In this document: positions 24,382 through 32,555 of the stretch, in pieces
Numbering within the stretch: position 1 is the first letter of the stretch
How the letters are laid out: every line of letters starts with the position of its first letter
Assembly: GCA_038843675.1 (NCBI GenBank)
Contig: JAWBRV010000003.1
Location: 68,908 to 132,907, forward strand
Length of the DNA stretch: 64,000 nt
Direction: 5' to 3'
From: Candidatus Bathyarchaeia archaeon
GTDB lineage: Archaea; Thermoproteota; Bathyarchaeia; 40CM-2-53-6; CALIRQ01
Program-made: the position numbers and the translations under genes
The notes under the pieces: generated by a model
The model's input: only the letters and a program-made list of their open reading frames with translations
Database searches by the model: none
Told to the model about the DNA's origin: nothing

Positions 24382-25743
24382 ATGGGGCTCAAAATCCTTT
24401 CGCTGAATGGCATATTGGGATACGGTTATGCTGAAGTTTCCCTGAGAAACGGATTGGAGGAAGATCCGGACGTAATAGGCGTCGATGCCGGATCGACCGA
24501 TCCGGGGCCCTACTACCTCGGGGCCGGGGTTTCCTTCACATCCAGGGCCGGCGTAAAGAGGGATTTGGAGCTGGCCCTCCCGGAGGCTGTGGAGAGGGGG
24601 ATCCCCTTCATAATAGGTACCGCCGGCGGCTCAGGGGGTGAGCCCCACATCGAATGGAATAAGAGGATAATAGAGGAAATCGCCGAAGAAAAGGGATTGA
24701 AGTTTAGGATGGCCGTTATACACTCGGAGATAGGGAAGGATTACCTCAAGGAGAAAATCAGGAGGGGTGAGGTGAAGCCCTTGGGTCCGATAAAGGAGCT
24801 CGAGGAGAGGGACGTCGATGAGGCCGTCAGGATAGTTGGGCAGATGGGATCCACTCCCTATATCGAGGCCCTGAGGGGCGGAGCCGAGGTCATATTGGCC
24901 GGGAGGTCCTGCGATACGGCGATATTTGCCGCGTTGCCATTGATGAAGGGCTACGATCCGGGGTTGGTTTGGCATATGGCCAAAATAATAGAATGCGGCG
25001 CCATGTGCGCAACGCCCGGCTCCGCGGCCGATTCCATAATGGCTTACTTAGAGAAGGATTACTTCCTGCTGAAACCATTGAACCCCATTAGGAGATGCGT
25101 CCCGGTTTCCGTCGCCGCCCATACGCTTTATGAACAACCAGATCCATACTATATCTACGAGCCCGATGGAATGATGGATCTTTCGCAAAGCAAATTCGAG
25201 CAATACGATGAGAGGACCGTGAAGGTCAGCGGTAGCAAATTCATTCCATCGGAGGGCATATGGAGAATAAAGCTCGAGGGGGTGAAGATGTCTGGATATA
25301 GGACCATATCAATCGCCGGCGTCAGGGACCCGATAATGATATCGAGAATAGAGGAGGTCACGAGGGCGGTCGAGGATATAACTAGGGAGGACCTGAAAGG
25401 GAAGTTCCAGCCCGGGGATTATAGGTTGCACTTCCGCATATACGGAAAGAATGGGGTCATGGGCGAGATGGAGCCCTTGGATGTTAAGGCCCATGAGCTC
25501 TGCATAATAATAGAGGCGATAGCCAAGACCAAGGAGATGGCCGATGCTGTTTGCGCCGTCGCGAGGTCGACCATGCTACATTATCATTATGAGGGGAGGA
25601 AAGCCACGGCGGGGAACTTGGCGTTCCCGTATTCACCATCCGATATATCGATGGGACCGACGTATGCGTTCAACATATATCACTTGATGGAGGTCCGGGA
25701 CCCAAGCGAGCCCTTCCCGATAGAGTATGTGGATGTGGGGTGA
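24382..25743 (+). CDS. AtuA-like (DUF1446) acyclic terpene utilisation family protein
   Basis: A 453-residue protein of the DUF1446/AtuA family. Recognisable elements are the N-terminal LSLNGILGYGYA, VIGVDAGSTDPGPYYLG, FIIGTAGGSGGEPH, and VILAGRSCDTAIFAALPL. The family was named from terpene (citronellol) breakdown in Pseudomonas, but the reaction of this protein is not established. In many genomes it is followed by, or fused to, a DUF4387 protein, and the same pair occurs here. It diverges from the indolepyruvate oxidoreductase operon, which suggests a role in acyl-CoA or hydroxyacid metabolism. That link is inference. Confidence 0.82.
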   Translation: MGLKILSLNGILGYGYAEVSLRNGLEEDPDVIGVDAGSTDPGPYYLGAGVSFTSRAGVKRDLELALPEAVERGIPFIIGTAGGSGGEPHIEWNKRIIEEIAEEKGLKFRMAVIHSEIGKDYLKEKIRRGEVKPLGPIKELEERDVDEAVRIVGQMGSTPYIEALRGGAEVILAGRSCDTAIFAALPLMKGYDPGLVWHMAKIIECGAMCATPGSAADSIMAYLEKDYFLLKPLNPIRRCVPVSVAAHTLYEQPDPYYIYEPDGMMDLSQSKFEQYDERTVKVSGSKFIPSEGIWRIKLEGVKMSGYRTISIAGVRDPIMISRIEEVTRAVEDITREDLKGKFQPGDYRLHFRIYGKNGVMGEMEPLDVKAHELCIIIEAIAKTKEMADAVCAVARSTMLHYHYEGRKATAGNLAFPYSPSDISMGPTYAFNIYHLMEVRDPSEPFPIEYVDVG

Positions 25744-25750
25744 TGGAATC

Positions 25751-26059
25751 TTGGCCAAATTGATAGAGCTTGCGCGTGTGCTCAGGAGCAAGAACGCCAA
25801 GGTCCTCCAGCTTACGTTCGATATAATGTTCGATAAAAAGGAGAACTACGAAAGGGTCAAGAACTCCGGGGTACTCACGGAGAGGCTTATATCAAAGCTC
25901 TATAAGGTGAGGGAGGAGGATGTAAGGATAATAAACTACGACTTCGCGATGGCGATAAAGATAACGATACCGAGGAGGTACCCATGTGGAGATGAGATGG
26001 ATACGGATATATATGGCGCTCAGCAACATGCGCCCTTGATAGATATAGAGATCCCATGA
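25751..26059 (+). CDS. DUF4387 family protein, partner of the AtuA-like protein
   Basis: A protein of 102 residues starting MAKLIELARVLRSKNAKVLQ. It contains LTFDIMFDKKENYERVKNSG and ends in the conserved YDFAMAIKITIPRR and GDEMDTDIYGAQQHAPLIDIEIP. These are family features of DUF4387. I place the start at TTG 25751, since GGGGTGATGG lies six bases before it; an upstream start at 25727 would overlap the AtuA gene and has no such site. It is certainly translated with the AtuA-like gene, and the two probably form one enzyme. Function unknown. Confidence 0.82.
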   Translation: MAKLIELARVLRSKNAKVLQLTFDIMFDKKENYERVKNSGVLTERLISKLYKVREEDVRIINYDFAMAIKITIPRRYPCGDEMDTDIYGAQQHAPLIDIEIP

Positions 26060-26065
26060 CGCCAA

Positions 26066-26326
26066 TTACTCCCTTTTCTTCAGCAACCACTTGAGCGGTA
26101 TGTTCTGGCTGGTGCCGTCGGGCAATACCCTCCTTATGCTGATCGGGAGCACGCCTTCCTCGAGCTCCAAGAGGGCTATGTCCCTTGGGGACATCGACTC
26201 CGATGGCACATCTATCAATGGCCGCGCGCCCATTGATAACTGAAGGGCCCTAGCGCCTACGATCCTCGCTTTCTCGAAGCGGGTCAACCTCGGAGGCCCG
26301 ATGATTTGCAAACTCGTTTTGCTCAT
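26066..26326 (-). CDS. rpoK: RNA polymerase subunit K (Rpb6 homologue)
   Basis: The small assembly subunit of archaeal RNA polymerase. The 86 residues include the core [25 protein letters not shown] and the C-terminal [24 protein letters not shown] 26326 is chosen because an excellent GGGGGAGGG site precedes it. The frame stays open to a TTG at 26449, which would add 41 charged, low-complexity residues. The best TATA element (minus strand ATTTATATT, near 26480-26488) suits transcription from about 26455, so a long form or a long leader cannot be excluded. Confidence 0.92.
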   Translation of the reverse strand: MSKTSLQIIGPPRLTRFEKARIVGARALQLSMGARPLIDVPSESMSPRDIALLELEEGVLPISIRRVLPDGTSQNIPLKWLLKKRE

Positions 26327-26483
26327 ACCCTCCCCCTCTGCCTCTCCCTTTTGTCCCTCTTCACCCCTTCGGCCCTTCTTCTCGCCAATTTTCTGAGTTG
26401 AGCGCGATCCCCCCCTCAAATTCGGCTTTACGAAGCCATCACCAATCAATTTTTGTTAAAGAAAGGGCAAAAGAGTTAAAATA

Positions 26484-26625
26484 TAAATCTATTGGTCGTG
26501 GGGCGCGCATCTCGGGGCCCGAGTGGAGGCAATCGCTCTTAGCTGAGATCGCCCCAAAGCGAGGCATCGATTCCCAATCATGCCCCCATTCGGTGTTGGA
26601 AACCGCTTGTGATGCCCTCTAAAGC
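26484..26625. ncRNA. Candidate structured RNA or leader element, strand uncertain
   Basis: GGGGCG at 26500-26505 and ATCTC at 26509-26513 pair with GAGAT and CGCCCC at 26545-26555. CTCGGGGCCCGAG at 26511-26523 forms an alternative hairpin. GGCAT at 26562-26566 can pair with ATGCC at 26580-26584. The stretch is far more structured than its surroundings and has no gene. It lies between the zinc-ribbon gene and rpoK, so it could be a small RNA, a terminator or an rpoK upstream leader. No tRNA arms are present. Confidence 0.3.
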
Positions 26626-26634
26626 GCCAGCACT

Positions 26635-26832
26635 CTATTTCTTTGATAGCCACCATTGGAGATAATCCTTCTGCCTCCTCCTCTTCCGATCCTCGTCCTC
26701 GCCATGGAGCCTTTCCCTATGCTCAAGCAACTCCTCGTAGGTATACGTGGCGCCGCAGGATTTGCATGAGAAGTTCTTCAGGAGCGGGTCATAAGTCAGG
26801 ATGCCCCCGCATTCGAAGCAATAATGGACCAT
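26635..26832 (-). CDS. Small zinc-ribbon protein
   Basis: A 65-residue protein. The first half holds two CxxC knuckles (CFECGGILTYDPLLKNFSCKSCG, Cys5, 8, 23, 26), a zinc ribbon of the kind seen in transcription factor S and polymerase subunits. The rest is a highly charged helix (YTYEELLEHRERLHGEDEDRKRRRQKDYLQWW). It lies upstream of rpoK on the same strand, next to other expression genes. Its role is unknown; a transcription- or ribosome-related function is only a guess from neighbours. Confidence 0.7.
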   Translation of the reverse strand: MVHYCFECGGILTYDPLLKNFSCKSCGATYTYEELLEHRERLHGEDEDRKRRRQKDYLQWWLSKK

Positions 26833-26892
26833 TCGTATTACCCGGGTATTTATTCGGCCCTCAGCGATTAGTAAATCTTCCCCTCACCGCCC

Positions 26893-28683
26893 TTAGGCGT
26901 AGTAGTATTCTCCTGACTCCTTCTGGACCCTATCGAGCCTGCTGCCCGGTTTATTGACCCTTGGCCTCCCAGTATCCGGATCCCTGCGGAAGGTCACGCC
27001 CAAGTCCTTTAGGAAGGAGTTCATCCCATCCTTGAGCGTTTGGGGCTCTCCAGCGAATCCTTCCACCCCCGGCCTCCCGAGAAATATCATGAGCCGATCC
27101 GCCAAGAGGTCTTGGAGGATTATATCGTGCTCGACGACGAACCCGAAGGCCTTCGCCTCCATAACCCTCTTCCTTATGACCTTCGCAACTGAGAACCTCT
27201 CTTCTACATCCAAATAGGCGCATGGCTCATCCAAGAGGTAAATCTGCGCGTCCTTGAGCAAACAAATGGCTATCGCGAGCCTTTGGAGCTCCCCCCCGCT
27301 CAGGTTCTCGGCCCTCCTCTCCATTAGCCCATCCAAGCCCAAAGACCTCACCAGCTCCGCCGCCTCTGGGAGATCCAAAGGATCCGCGCCCAAGGCCTCC
27401 TTAATTAGATCCCCGACGATCCCCTCATAAAGCCCGGAGATATATTGCGGCTTCAGGCTGAGCTCATATCCCTCCAAGGGGCTCCCGCCGACATCGGCCC
27501 GCTCGAGGCCCGCCAATAGCTCTATGAATGTGGTCTTCCCTATGCCGTTTGGGCCCATCAGCCCGAGCACTTCGCCTTGGAATATGCGCCCGGGACTGAC
27601 CTCAAGGCGGAATTGGCCATAATCCTTCACAAGCCTTGGCCATTGAAGATATGGTATGTCCAAATCCTCGGCCCTCCTCGGAGGCTTTGGACTGAACTTT
27701 ATTGACTCATCCCTGAAACGCATGTTCTCGTCCGGCATAAAACCCTCCAAGTAAATGTTGATGCCATTCCTGACGCCTTTCGGATGCGAAACTATGCCAT
27801 AGGCGCCCGGCTCACCGTAGAGTATGCAAACTTGGTCAGAGAGGTAATCCAGCATTGCGAGATCATGCTCGGCTAGCAACACGGTCCTCCCCCCCTCCGC
27901 CAATCTCCTAATCCCTTTGGCAACCTCAAGCCTTTGGTAAACATCGAGATGGCTCGATGGCTCATCGAATATGTATACATCCGCCTCCCTTATCAACGCC
28001 GCCGCTATCGCGAGCCTTTGGAGCTCCCCCCCGCTCAGGTCCTTGACTTCCCTTTCGTATATCGGCCCCAAATGGAGCTCGTCCTTTATGCGCGATAGCC
28101 TATTCGCCTCATCAAGCCCCTCGAGCACTTCTCGGACGCGGCCCTTGACGACGGCCCTTATTCCATCCACATATTGAGGCTTCCTGATGACCTTCAGCCC
28201 CCCGCCGCTTAATTTCCTGAAGTATTCCTGAAGAATAGATCCCCTGAACCTCTTGATTATTTGATCCCAATCCGGAGGGGATTCGTAATCCCCGAGGTTG
28301 GGCTTCAGCTCCCCCGAGAGGATCCTGAGGGCCGTGCTCTTCCCCATCCCGTTCCTGCCAATCAACCCCGTGATGGCGCCTTCGCTCGGCTCGGGGAGGC
28401 GTAGGAGCTCAAAGGAATTGGGGCCATATCTATGGACACACTCGCCCTCCAGCCTCTCGGGGAGGTTGATTATCGAGATGGCTTTGAATGGGCATTTCTT
28501 TACGCATATCCCGCATCCCGAGCAAAGGGCCTCCGCTATGAGCGGTTGGGACCCCTCGCCCTCCGGGAACTTAACGGCCTCAACGCCTCCCCTGACCTCG
28601 GGGCAGAAGCGCATGCATTCGCGCCCGCAATCCTTCGGCTTGCACCGTTCCCTGTCGAGGATCGCTATCCTTGGCAAGCCCAC
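26893..28683 (-). CDS. ABCE1/Rli1 ribosome recycling ATPase
   Basis: The ribosome-splitting ATPase of archaea and eukaryotes, 596 residues. The N-terminal Fe-S domain carries two clusters: CKPKDCGRECMRFCP and CSGCGICVKKCP. Two ABC modules follow. The first has Walker A GRNGMGKS, signature LSGGELQRLAIAAAL and Walker B VYIFDEPSSHLD. The second has GPNGIGKT, LSGGELQRLAIAICL and YLLDEPCAYLD. The start is a GTG at 28683. The protein acts with aRF1 or Pelota after termination. A tiny glutamate-rich ORF lies 77 bases upstream on the same strand. Confidence 0.97.
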   Translation of the reverse strand: MGLPRIAILDRERCKPKDCGRECMRFCPEVRGGVEAVKFPEGEGSQPLIAEALCSGCGICVKKCPFKAISIINLPERLEGECVHRYGPNSFELLRLPEPSEGAITGLIGRNGMGKSTALRILSGELKPNLGDYESPPDWDQIIKRFRGSILQEYFRKLSGGGLKVIRKPQYVDGIRAVVKGRVREVLEGLDEANRLSRIKDELHLGPIYEREVKDLSGGELQRLAIAAALIREADVYIFDEPSSHLDVYQRLEVAKGIRRLAEGGRTVLLAEHDLAMLDYLSDQVCILYGEPGAYGIVSHPKGVRNGINIYLEGFMPDENMRFRDESIKFSPKPPRRAEDLDIPYLQWPRLVKDYGQFRLEVSPGRIFQGEVLGLMGPNGIGKTTFIELLAGLERADVGGSPLEGYELSLKPQYISGLYEGIVGDLIKEALGADPLDLPEAAELVRSLGLDGLMERRAENLSGGELQRLAIAICLLKDAQIYLLDEPCAYLDVEERFSVAKVIRKRVMEAKAFGFVVEHDIILQDLLADRLMIFLGRPGVEGFAGEPQTLKDGMNSFLKDLGVTFRRDPDTGRPRVNKPGSRLDRVQKESGEYYYA

Positions 28684-28760
28684 TCATCCAAGGAAATTTT
28701 CATTAAAAAAATGAAAGAGGATGCGGAAGCTAAAAGTGTGGGAATTTGGGACCTATCTCC

Positions 28761-28898
28761 TCACTCCTCTTCCTCCACCTCTTCTTCATCCCACTCCTCT
28801 TCCTCTTCTATTTCCTCCTCTTCCTCCCACTCTTCCTCCTCGTCTCCCCAGTCCTCCTCTTCCTCTTCGAAATCCTCCTCGGACCATTCCTCTTCCAT
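28761..28898 (-). CDS. Glutamate-rich acidic microprotein, function unknown
   Basis: A minus-strand ORF of 45 residues from ATG 28898, about two thirds Glu, with Trp at positions 5, 17, 24 and 36 separating the acidic runs (MEEEWSEEDFEEEEEDWGDE at the start). A GGTGG site precedes the ATG by five bases. A TATA-like GATTTAAAAAA at about 28935-28945 lies about 40 bases upstream. The frame stays open to a TTG at 28931 and beyond. It sits directly upstream of ABCE1 in the same direction. It may be a real ribosome- or polymerase-associated protein, or merely a GA-rich tract. Confidence 0.45.
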   Translation of the reverse strand: MEEEWSEEDFEEEEEDWGDEEEEWEEEEEIEEEEEWDEEEVEEEE

Positions 28899-28934
28899 GA
28901 AATCCACCAGGCGGTCTTGGATGCCAGCCAAATC

Positions 28935-28946
28935 TTTTTTTAAATC
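28935..28946 (+). promoter_or_regulatory. A/T element serving tsaC and perhaps the acidic ORF
   Basis: TTTTTTTAAATC is centred 27 bases before the ATG of tsaC, predicting a leaderless message. Read on the other strand it is a plausible TATA element for the acidic ORF before ABCE1. Confidence 0.5.
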
Positions 28947-28967
28947 TTTTGGTACCCTTGCATTACC

Positions 28968-29609
28968 ATGGCTAGGGTTCTATCCGGGCAAAGGGCCGTG
29001 GAGGAGGGGGCTCGAATATTGAGGGAGGGGGGAGTTTTGATATATCCGACGGATACTGTTTATGGATTGGGTTGCGACCCCTTCAGGCCCGAGGCCGTCG
29101 AGAGGGTCTTCAGGATTAAGGGGGAAAGGACCAAACCGGTTCCGATACTTATCGATGATCCCAAAAGGCTTCGCGGGCTGGCAGAGGTGGATGAGGCGGC
29201 CGAGGAATTGATGAGGAGGTTCTGGCCCGGCCCGTTGACCCTCGTGCTTCGCAATATTGGATTCCCGCCCCGGGTGACCTGTGGGGGGGACACGGTCGGG
29301 GTCAGGATCCCGGACAATCCGATCGCTTTATCCCTCATCTCCAAGGGCGGGGGGTTCTTGGTTGGCACGAGCGCGAACAGGAGCGGCCACCCCCCATGCC
29401 TTACGGCGGAGGAGGCCCTCGAAAGGCTCGGGGATGAGGTCGATCTAATAATCGATGGCGGTAGGGCGGCTCTCGCCGTTGGATCAACAGTTGTGGACTT
29501 ATCCTCGGGAGAGCCGAGGCTCTTGAGGCCCGGCCCAGTGGATTGGGAGGCTATAAGGGCGGCGATGAGGCCGGCGGGATCGGCCGATGATGTGGGCAAG
29601 CCAACCTAA
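28968..29609 (+). CDS. tsaC: Threonylcarbamoyl-AMP synthase (Sua5/YrdC family)
   Basis: Makes threonylcarbamoyl-AMP from Thr, bicarbonate and ATP for the t6A modification of tRNA. The 213 residues form a single YrdC domain: GGVLIYPTDTVYGLGCDP, FRIKGERTKPVPILI, the PGPLTLVL loop, VGVRIPDNP and GTSANRSGHP. The C-terminal Sua5 domain is absent. The ATG at 28968 fits a leaderless start. The next step needs KEOPS, of which Cgi121 is encoded about 2 kb downstream. The 3' end overlaps the convergent glycosyltransferase gene by 111 bases. Confidence 0.93.
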   Translation: MARVLSGQRAVEEGARILREGGVLIYPTDTVYGLGCDPFRPEAVERVFRIKGERTKPVPILIDDPKRLRGLAEVDEAAEELMRRFWPGPLTLVLRNIGFPPRVTCGGDTVGVRIPDNPIALSLISKGGGFLVGTSANRSGHPPCLTAEEALERLGDEVDLIIDGGRAALAVGSTVVDLSSGEPRLLRPGPVDWEAIRAAMRPAGSADDVGKPT

Positions 29610-30515
29610 GGAATATGCGAGCGCATTAGTTGCTTTCACGAGGGGGACAAGCGCCAAATGCGAACGCTCGCCGGAAATTCCATAGACCCGAAAGGCCAAG
29701 GGCAGAAATCGGAGGAGGTTCATGGCCGCTAGGGATAGGAAGACGAGCAGGGAGATCGGATGGATCACAGAAAGGGCTAGGGATGCCAGCATGGCGTAAT
29801 TTAGGGCGAAGCAGAACTTGATCCTATGATCGAAGAGTTCGGGATGGCGATCGATCAATTGCCCAAACCCCTTTCCCCATCTATATCGTTGCCTGAATAA
29901 ATCGAGGAGATTCTCGGGGTTCTCCGTCCTCGCTGAGACGGATTTCGCCATGATATGCCCATAACCCGCCTTCTTCATCCTTATGAAGAAATCCGCATCT
30001 TCTCCATATTCCATGTCGGGGTCGAATCCCCCGAGTTCCTCCAATACTCTCCTCCTGAACGCTACATTCGCGCCAAAGGGCCACCTCCTCCCAAATTCGT
30101 TCTGCAAAAGCTCTATGGTCTTGGCCATGGCCCTCGAGCCGTTCAAGGCCCTCACTTCTCCCCCCACGCAGCCGAGCCCCCCATCCCCGGCCCCAAAGAT
30201 CTCCATTATCTTCTCTAGGGATCCCCTCTCAAGGACGCAATCCCCATCGAGGAATAATATTATATCCCCATTCGAGGCTTTGATGCCCTCGTTTTTTGCC
30301 ACCGATATTCCATTATGGGGCAACTTGAGGAGCCGGAAACCCTCTAGGTTGGAGAACTTCGATATCCTCTCTAAGGAGTCGTCGGTGGAGCCGTCATCGA
30401 CGACCACAACCTCGAGGCCATCCACCGCCTGCTCATAAATGGAGGATACGCAAGCCTCTAGGGTTCGGGCCTTATTGAAACATGTCACGATCACCGAGAT
30501 CCTAGGAGCGCCCAA
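29499..30515 (-). CDS. Membrane-anchored family 2 glycosyltransferase
   Basis: A 338-residue glycosyltransferase of family GT2. The catalytic GT-A domain (about 1-230) begins RISVIVTCFNKARTLEACV and contains VVVVDDGSTDDSLE, the DXD-like FLDGDC, and an FRQRYRWGKGFGQ acceptor-side motif. About three membrane segments follow (about 235-310). The last 37 residues lie in the DNA of the tsaC 3' end, are basic and look non-conserved. The start is TTG 30515. The sugar and acceptor are unknown; surface glycan synthesis is likely. Confidence 0.85.
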   Translation of the reverse strand: MGAPRISVIVTCFNKARTLEACVSSIYEQAVDGLEVVVVDDGSTDDSLERISKFSNLEGFRLLKLPHNGISVAKNEGIKASNGDIILFLDGDCVLERGSLEKIMEIFGAGDGGLGCVGGEVRALNGSRAMAKTIELLQNEFGRRWPFGANVAFRRRVLEELGGFDPDMEYGEDADFFIRMKKAGYGHIMAKSVSARTENPENLLDLFRQRYRWGKGFGQLIDRHPELFDHRIKFCFALNYAMLASLALSVIHPISLLVFLSLAAMNLLRFLPLAFRVYGISGERSHLALVPLVKATNALAYSLGWLAHIIGRSRRPHRRPYSLPIHWAGPQEPRLSRG

Positions 30516-30586
30516 TCGCTCCCCTCCGTCGATCTTTTAAACCCCCGATGGCTACCTTCCCAAAGATGTGGCCCGGTGTAGGATCC

Positions 30587-31123
30587 ATGCTCCAAGATTT
30601 TAACCTATTGCTTTCGACATCGAGGGGAAACGAGGGGAACGCTCGGAGCGAGATCTGGTACTTGCTCAAGGAGGTCGGCGATGAAGATCCCAAGGCGGAC
30701 TTCACCGGGATCTCTGGCCTCTTGACGGCCAAGACCGGATTGGAGCCCAAGGAAGCCGTAAGGAGGCTTAGGGGGATCCTCGTAGATAGGCCTTGGGAGT
30801 TCAAATACATCCTCAAGATAAAGCCGATAGAGCTCGTCGTTAAGACGGATCTGGATGAGATGATAAGGGCCATAGATGGGCTAAAGGGATCCATAGGGAA
30901 TGGGGAGAAGTTCAAGATAGCCGTTGAGAAGAGGCGCTCGCCCTTGGGGTCTCGCGAAATAATAGATGCCTTGGCGTCTAGGATAGATAGAAAGGTTGAC
31001 CTCGAGAATCCCGATTGGATCGTGCTAGTGGAGGTTATAGGCACAATCACAGGCCTATCCATCCTGAGGCCTGATGAGATCCTTTCCGTGGAGAAGGAGA
31101 AGAGGGAGATGTATAAGCGCTAG
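30587..31123 (+). CDS. TAN1-like THUMP-domain tRNA-binding protein
   Basis: A 178-residue protein similar to yeast Tan1 (COG1818), a THUMP-domain factor needed for N4-acetylcytidine at position 12 of tRNA. It starts MLQDFNLLLSTSRGNEGNAR, and the THUMP part (about 75-165) contains RPWEFKYILKIKPIELVVK, FKIAVEKRRSPLGSREI and WIVLVEVIGTITGLSIL. I choose ATG 30587 because the family begins at FNLL; an in-frame ATG at 30548 adds 13 residues. The end overlaps the convergent Cgi121 gene by four bases. The acetyltransferase partner is not in the window. Confidence 0.85.
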   Translation: MLQDFNLLLSTSRGNEGNARSEIWYLLKEVGDEDPKADFTGISGLLTAKTGLEPKEAVRRLRGILVDRPWEFKYILKIKPIELVVKTDLDEMIRAIDGLKGSIGNGEKFKIAVEKRRSPLGSREIIDALASRIDRKVDLENPDWIVLVEVIGTITGLSILRPDEILSVEKEKREMYKR

Positions 31124-31686
31124 GATCGGATCGATAATATGGCCGACCTCTCGATGATCGCCTTCTTCACGGCTTCGGATGGATCTCTCCCGATGAAGCC
31201 CCTCATCTCTCCATCCGATATCCCAAAGGCCTTGACGATCCGCTCCAACTTATCCCGGCTTGATATCGATAGGACCGAATCGCTCTCGCGGCCCCCCAAG
31301 GCTTCCGCTATGGCCTTGAGCGATTCCAAGAGGCGCTCCTTCTCTTCGTCAATGGCAACGACGGCCAATTTCTTGGTCTGGGGGCCCAAGCCGACCATCC
31401 CGATGGCGGCATCGATCTGCCTTTGCCCTGAGGCATAAAGCAATAATTCGGTTTCGAGGGATTTGGATATGGGCTTTGTCCTAAACCCCCTCACGGCATT
31501 CGTGGCGGCGCAGATCAAATGCTCGGGGCCGGCTATCGAATCGGCATCAAACGCTTGGACGTGCTTCGAACGCGACGCGGACCTTATTGCGGCTAGGGTT
31601 TCATCGACGCCCCTATTATCGAACCCCTCCAAGCCCATGATCGCGGCGTAAAGCCCGACCCCCTTGAGCTTAAAGATTAGGACCAT
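31120..31686 (-). CDS. cgi121: KEOPS complex subunit Cgi121
   Basis: A 188-residue Cgi121 protein, the KEOPS subunit that binds the tRNA CCA end and stimulates Bud32. Family features are HVQAFDADSIAGPEHLICA, then FRTKPISKSLETELLLYASG and QIDAAIGMVGL. A C-terminal helical portion (LERIVKAFGI) follows. With TsaC encoded at 28968 it indicates the t6A pathway. Kae1, Bud32 and Pcc1 are not in the window. The gene is on the opposite strand to the TAN1-like gene and overlaps its end by four bases. Confidence 0.9.
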   Translation of the reverse strand: MVLIFKLKGVGLYAAIMGLEGFDNRGVDETLAAIRSASRSKHVQAFDADSIAGPEHLICAATNAVRGFRTKPISKSLETELLLYASGQRQIDAAIGMVGLGPQTKKLAVVAIDEEKERLLESLKAIAEALGGRESDSVLSISSRDKLERIVKAFGISDGEMRGFIGRDPSEAVKKAIIERSAILSIRS

Positions 31687-31823
31687 CGGTCCAACTCGTG
31701 GGCGCGGGCTATTTAAGCTTGGAGGGCCGAGGGGCCGATCGGGGCATCGCGCTTAGGGGCCGCATATTTAGGGAAAAAGAAGCTATAAACCAGCTCCAGC
31801 CTTGAATAGAAGGGCATGGCCAT

Positions 31824-32402
31824 ATGGGCTTCCTTGTATTGAGCTGGGACGAGGTTTATGACCTATGCATCCGCTTAGCGGACAAGATAAGGGGGAGCGG
31901 GTTCTCCCCGGACGTAATAGTTGGGATCGCGCGGGGCGGATGGATCCCGGCTAGGGTGCTCTCCGACCTGCTGGATAACCCAAACGTGATGAACATGCGC
32001 ATACAATTCTACATCGATATAGGGAAAACGGACAAGAAGCCAACCATAGTCCAACCCTTGGACGAATCCATAAGGGGGAAGGCGATCCTGATAGTGGACG
32101 ACGTGGCCGATACAGGAAGCAGCCTAAGGGTGGCGATTGAGCATGCTAAGGGGTTGGGGGCTAGGGAAGTGAGGGCGGCCACATTGCACTATAAGCCGAC
32201 GAGCTCGATCGTGCCGGATTATTACGTCGAGGAGACGAGCGATTGGATAGTCTATCCCCATGAAAGGCGGGAGTTCATCTCCAAGATGGCCTCGAGGTTG
32301 AGGGAGGAGGGAAGGGGGTTTGAGGAGGTTGTGGATGAAATGGCGAGGATCGGTTTCCCAAGGGAGCTCGCAAGGACCCTCCTTAAGGAGTCTTGGCGAT
32401 GA
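31824..32402 (+). CDS. Phosphoribosyltransferase (xanthine-guanine type)
   Basis: A 192-residue type I phosphoribosyltransferase. The PRPP-binding motif is AILIVDDVADTGSSL (about residues 91-105), preceded by IVGIARGGWIPARVLSDLL, and DWIVYPHERRE lies near 147-157. Archaeal members salvage guanine or xanthine, and the core matches that group. A C-terminal helical tail of about 35 residues (FEEVVDEMARIGFPRELAR) is extra. GCATATTTAGGG near 31760 can act as TATA element. The base used cannot be told from sequence alone. Confidence 0.87.
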   Translation: MGFLVLSWDEVYDLCIRLADKIRGSGFSPDVIVGIARGGWIPARVLSDLLDNPNVMNMRIQFYIDIGKTDKKPTIVQPLDESIRGKAILIVDDVADTGSSLRVAIEHAKGLGAREVRAATLHYKPTSSIVPDYYVEETSDWIVYPHERREFISKMASRLREEGRGFEEVVDEMARIGFPRELARTLLKESWR

Positions 32403-32555
32403 GCGATTTCCGCGGCCCAAAAGGCTATAAGGGGCCAACGCGATGACACCGCTTGGATGATGTGGACTGACCTGCGCGGAAGGGCCTTGGCCCAGATGTC
32501 GAGATGCAACCTCCACTGAACCAATTCGCTCAATAAAGGCTGCCTCAGCCCACCC

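Noticed and set aside
26500-26590. Possible tRNA
   Set aside because: GGGGCG...CGCCCC looks like an acceptor stem, but only 56 bases lie between the ends and neither a T-arm TTCRANY loop nor an anticodon arm fits.
28432-29022. Plus-strand ORF of 196 codons with a long serine-rich run
   Set aside because: It is the antisense image of the acidic minus-strand tract plus part of ABCE1 and tsaC. It has no ribosome site and its composition mirrors poly-Glu codons.
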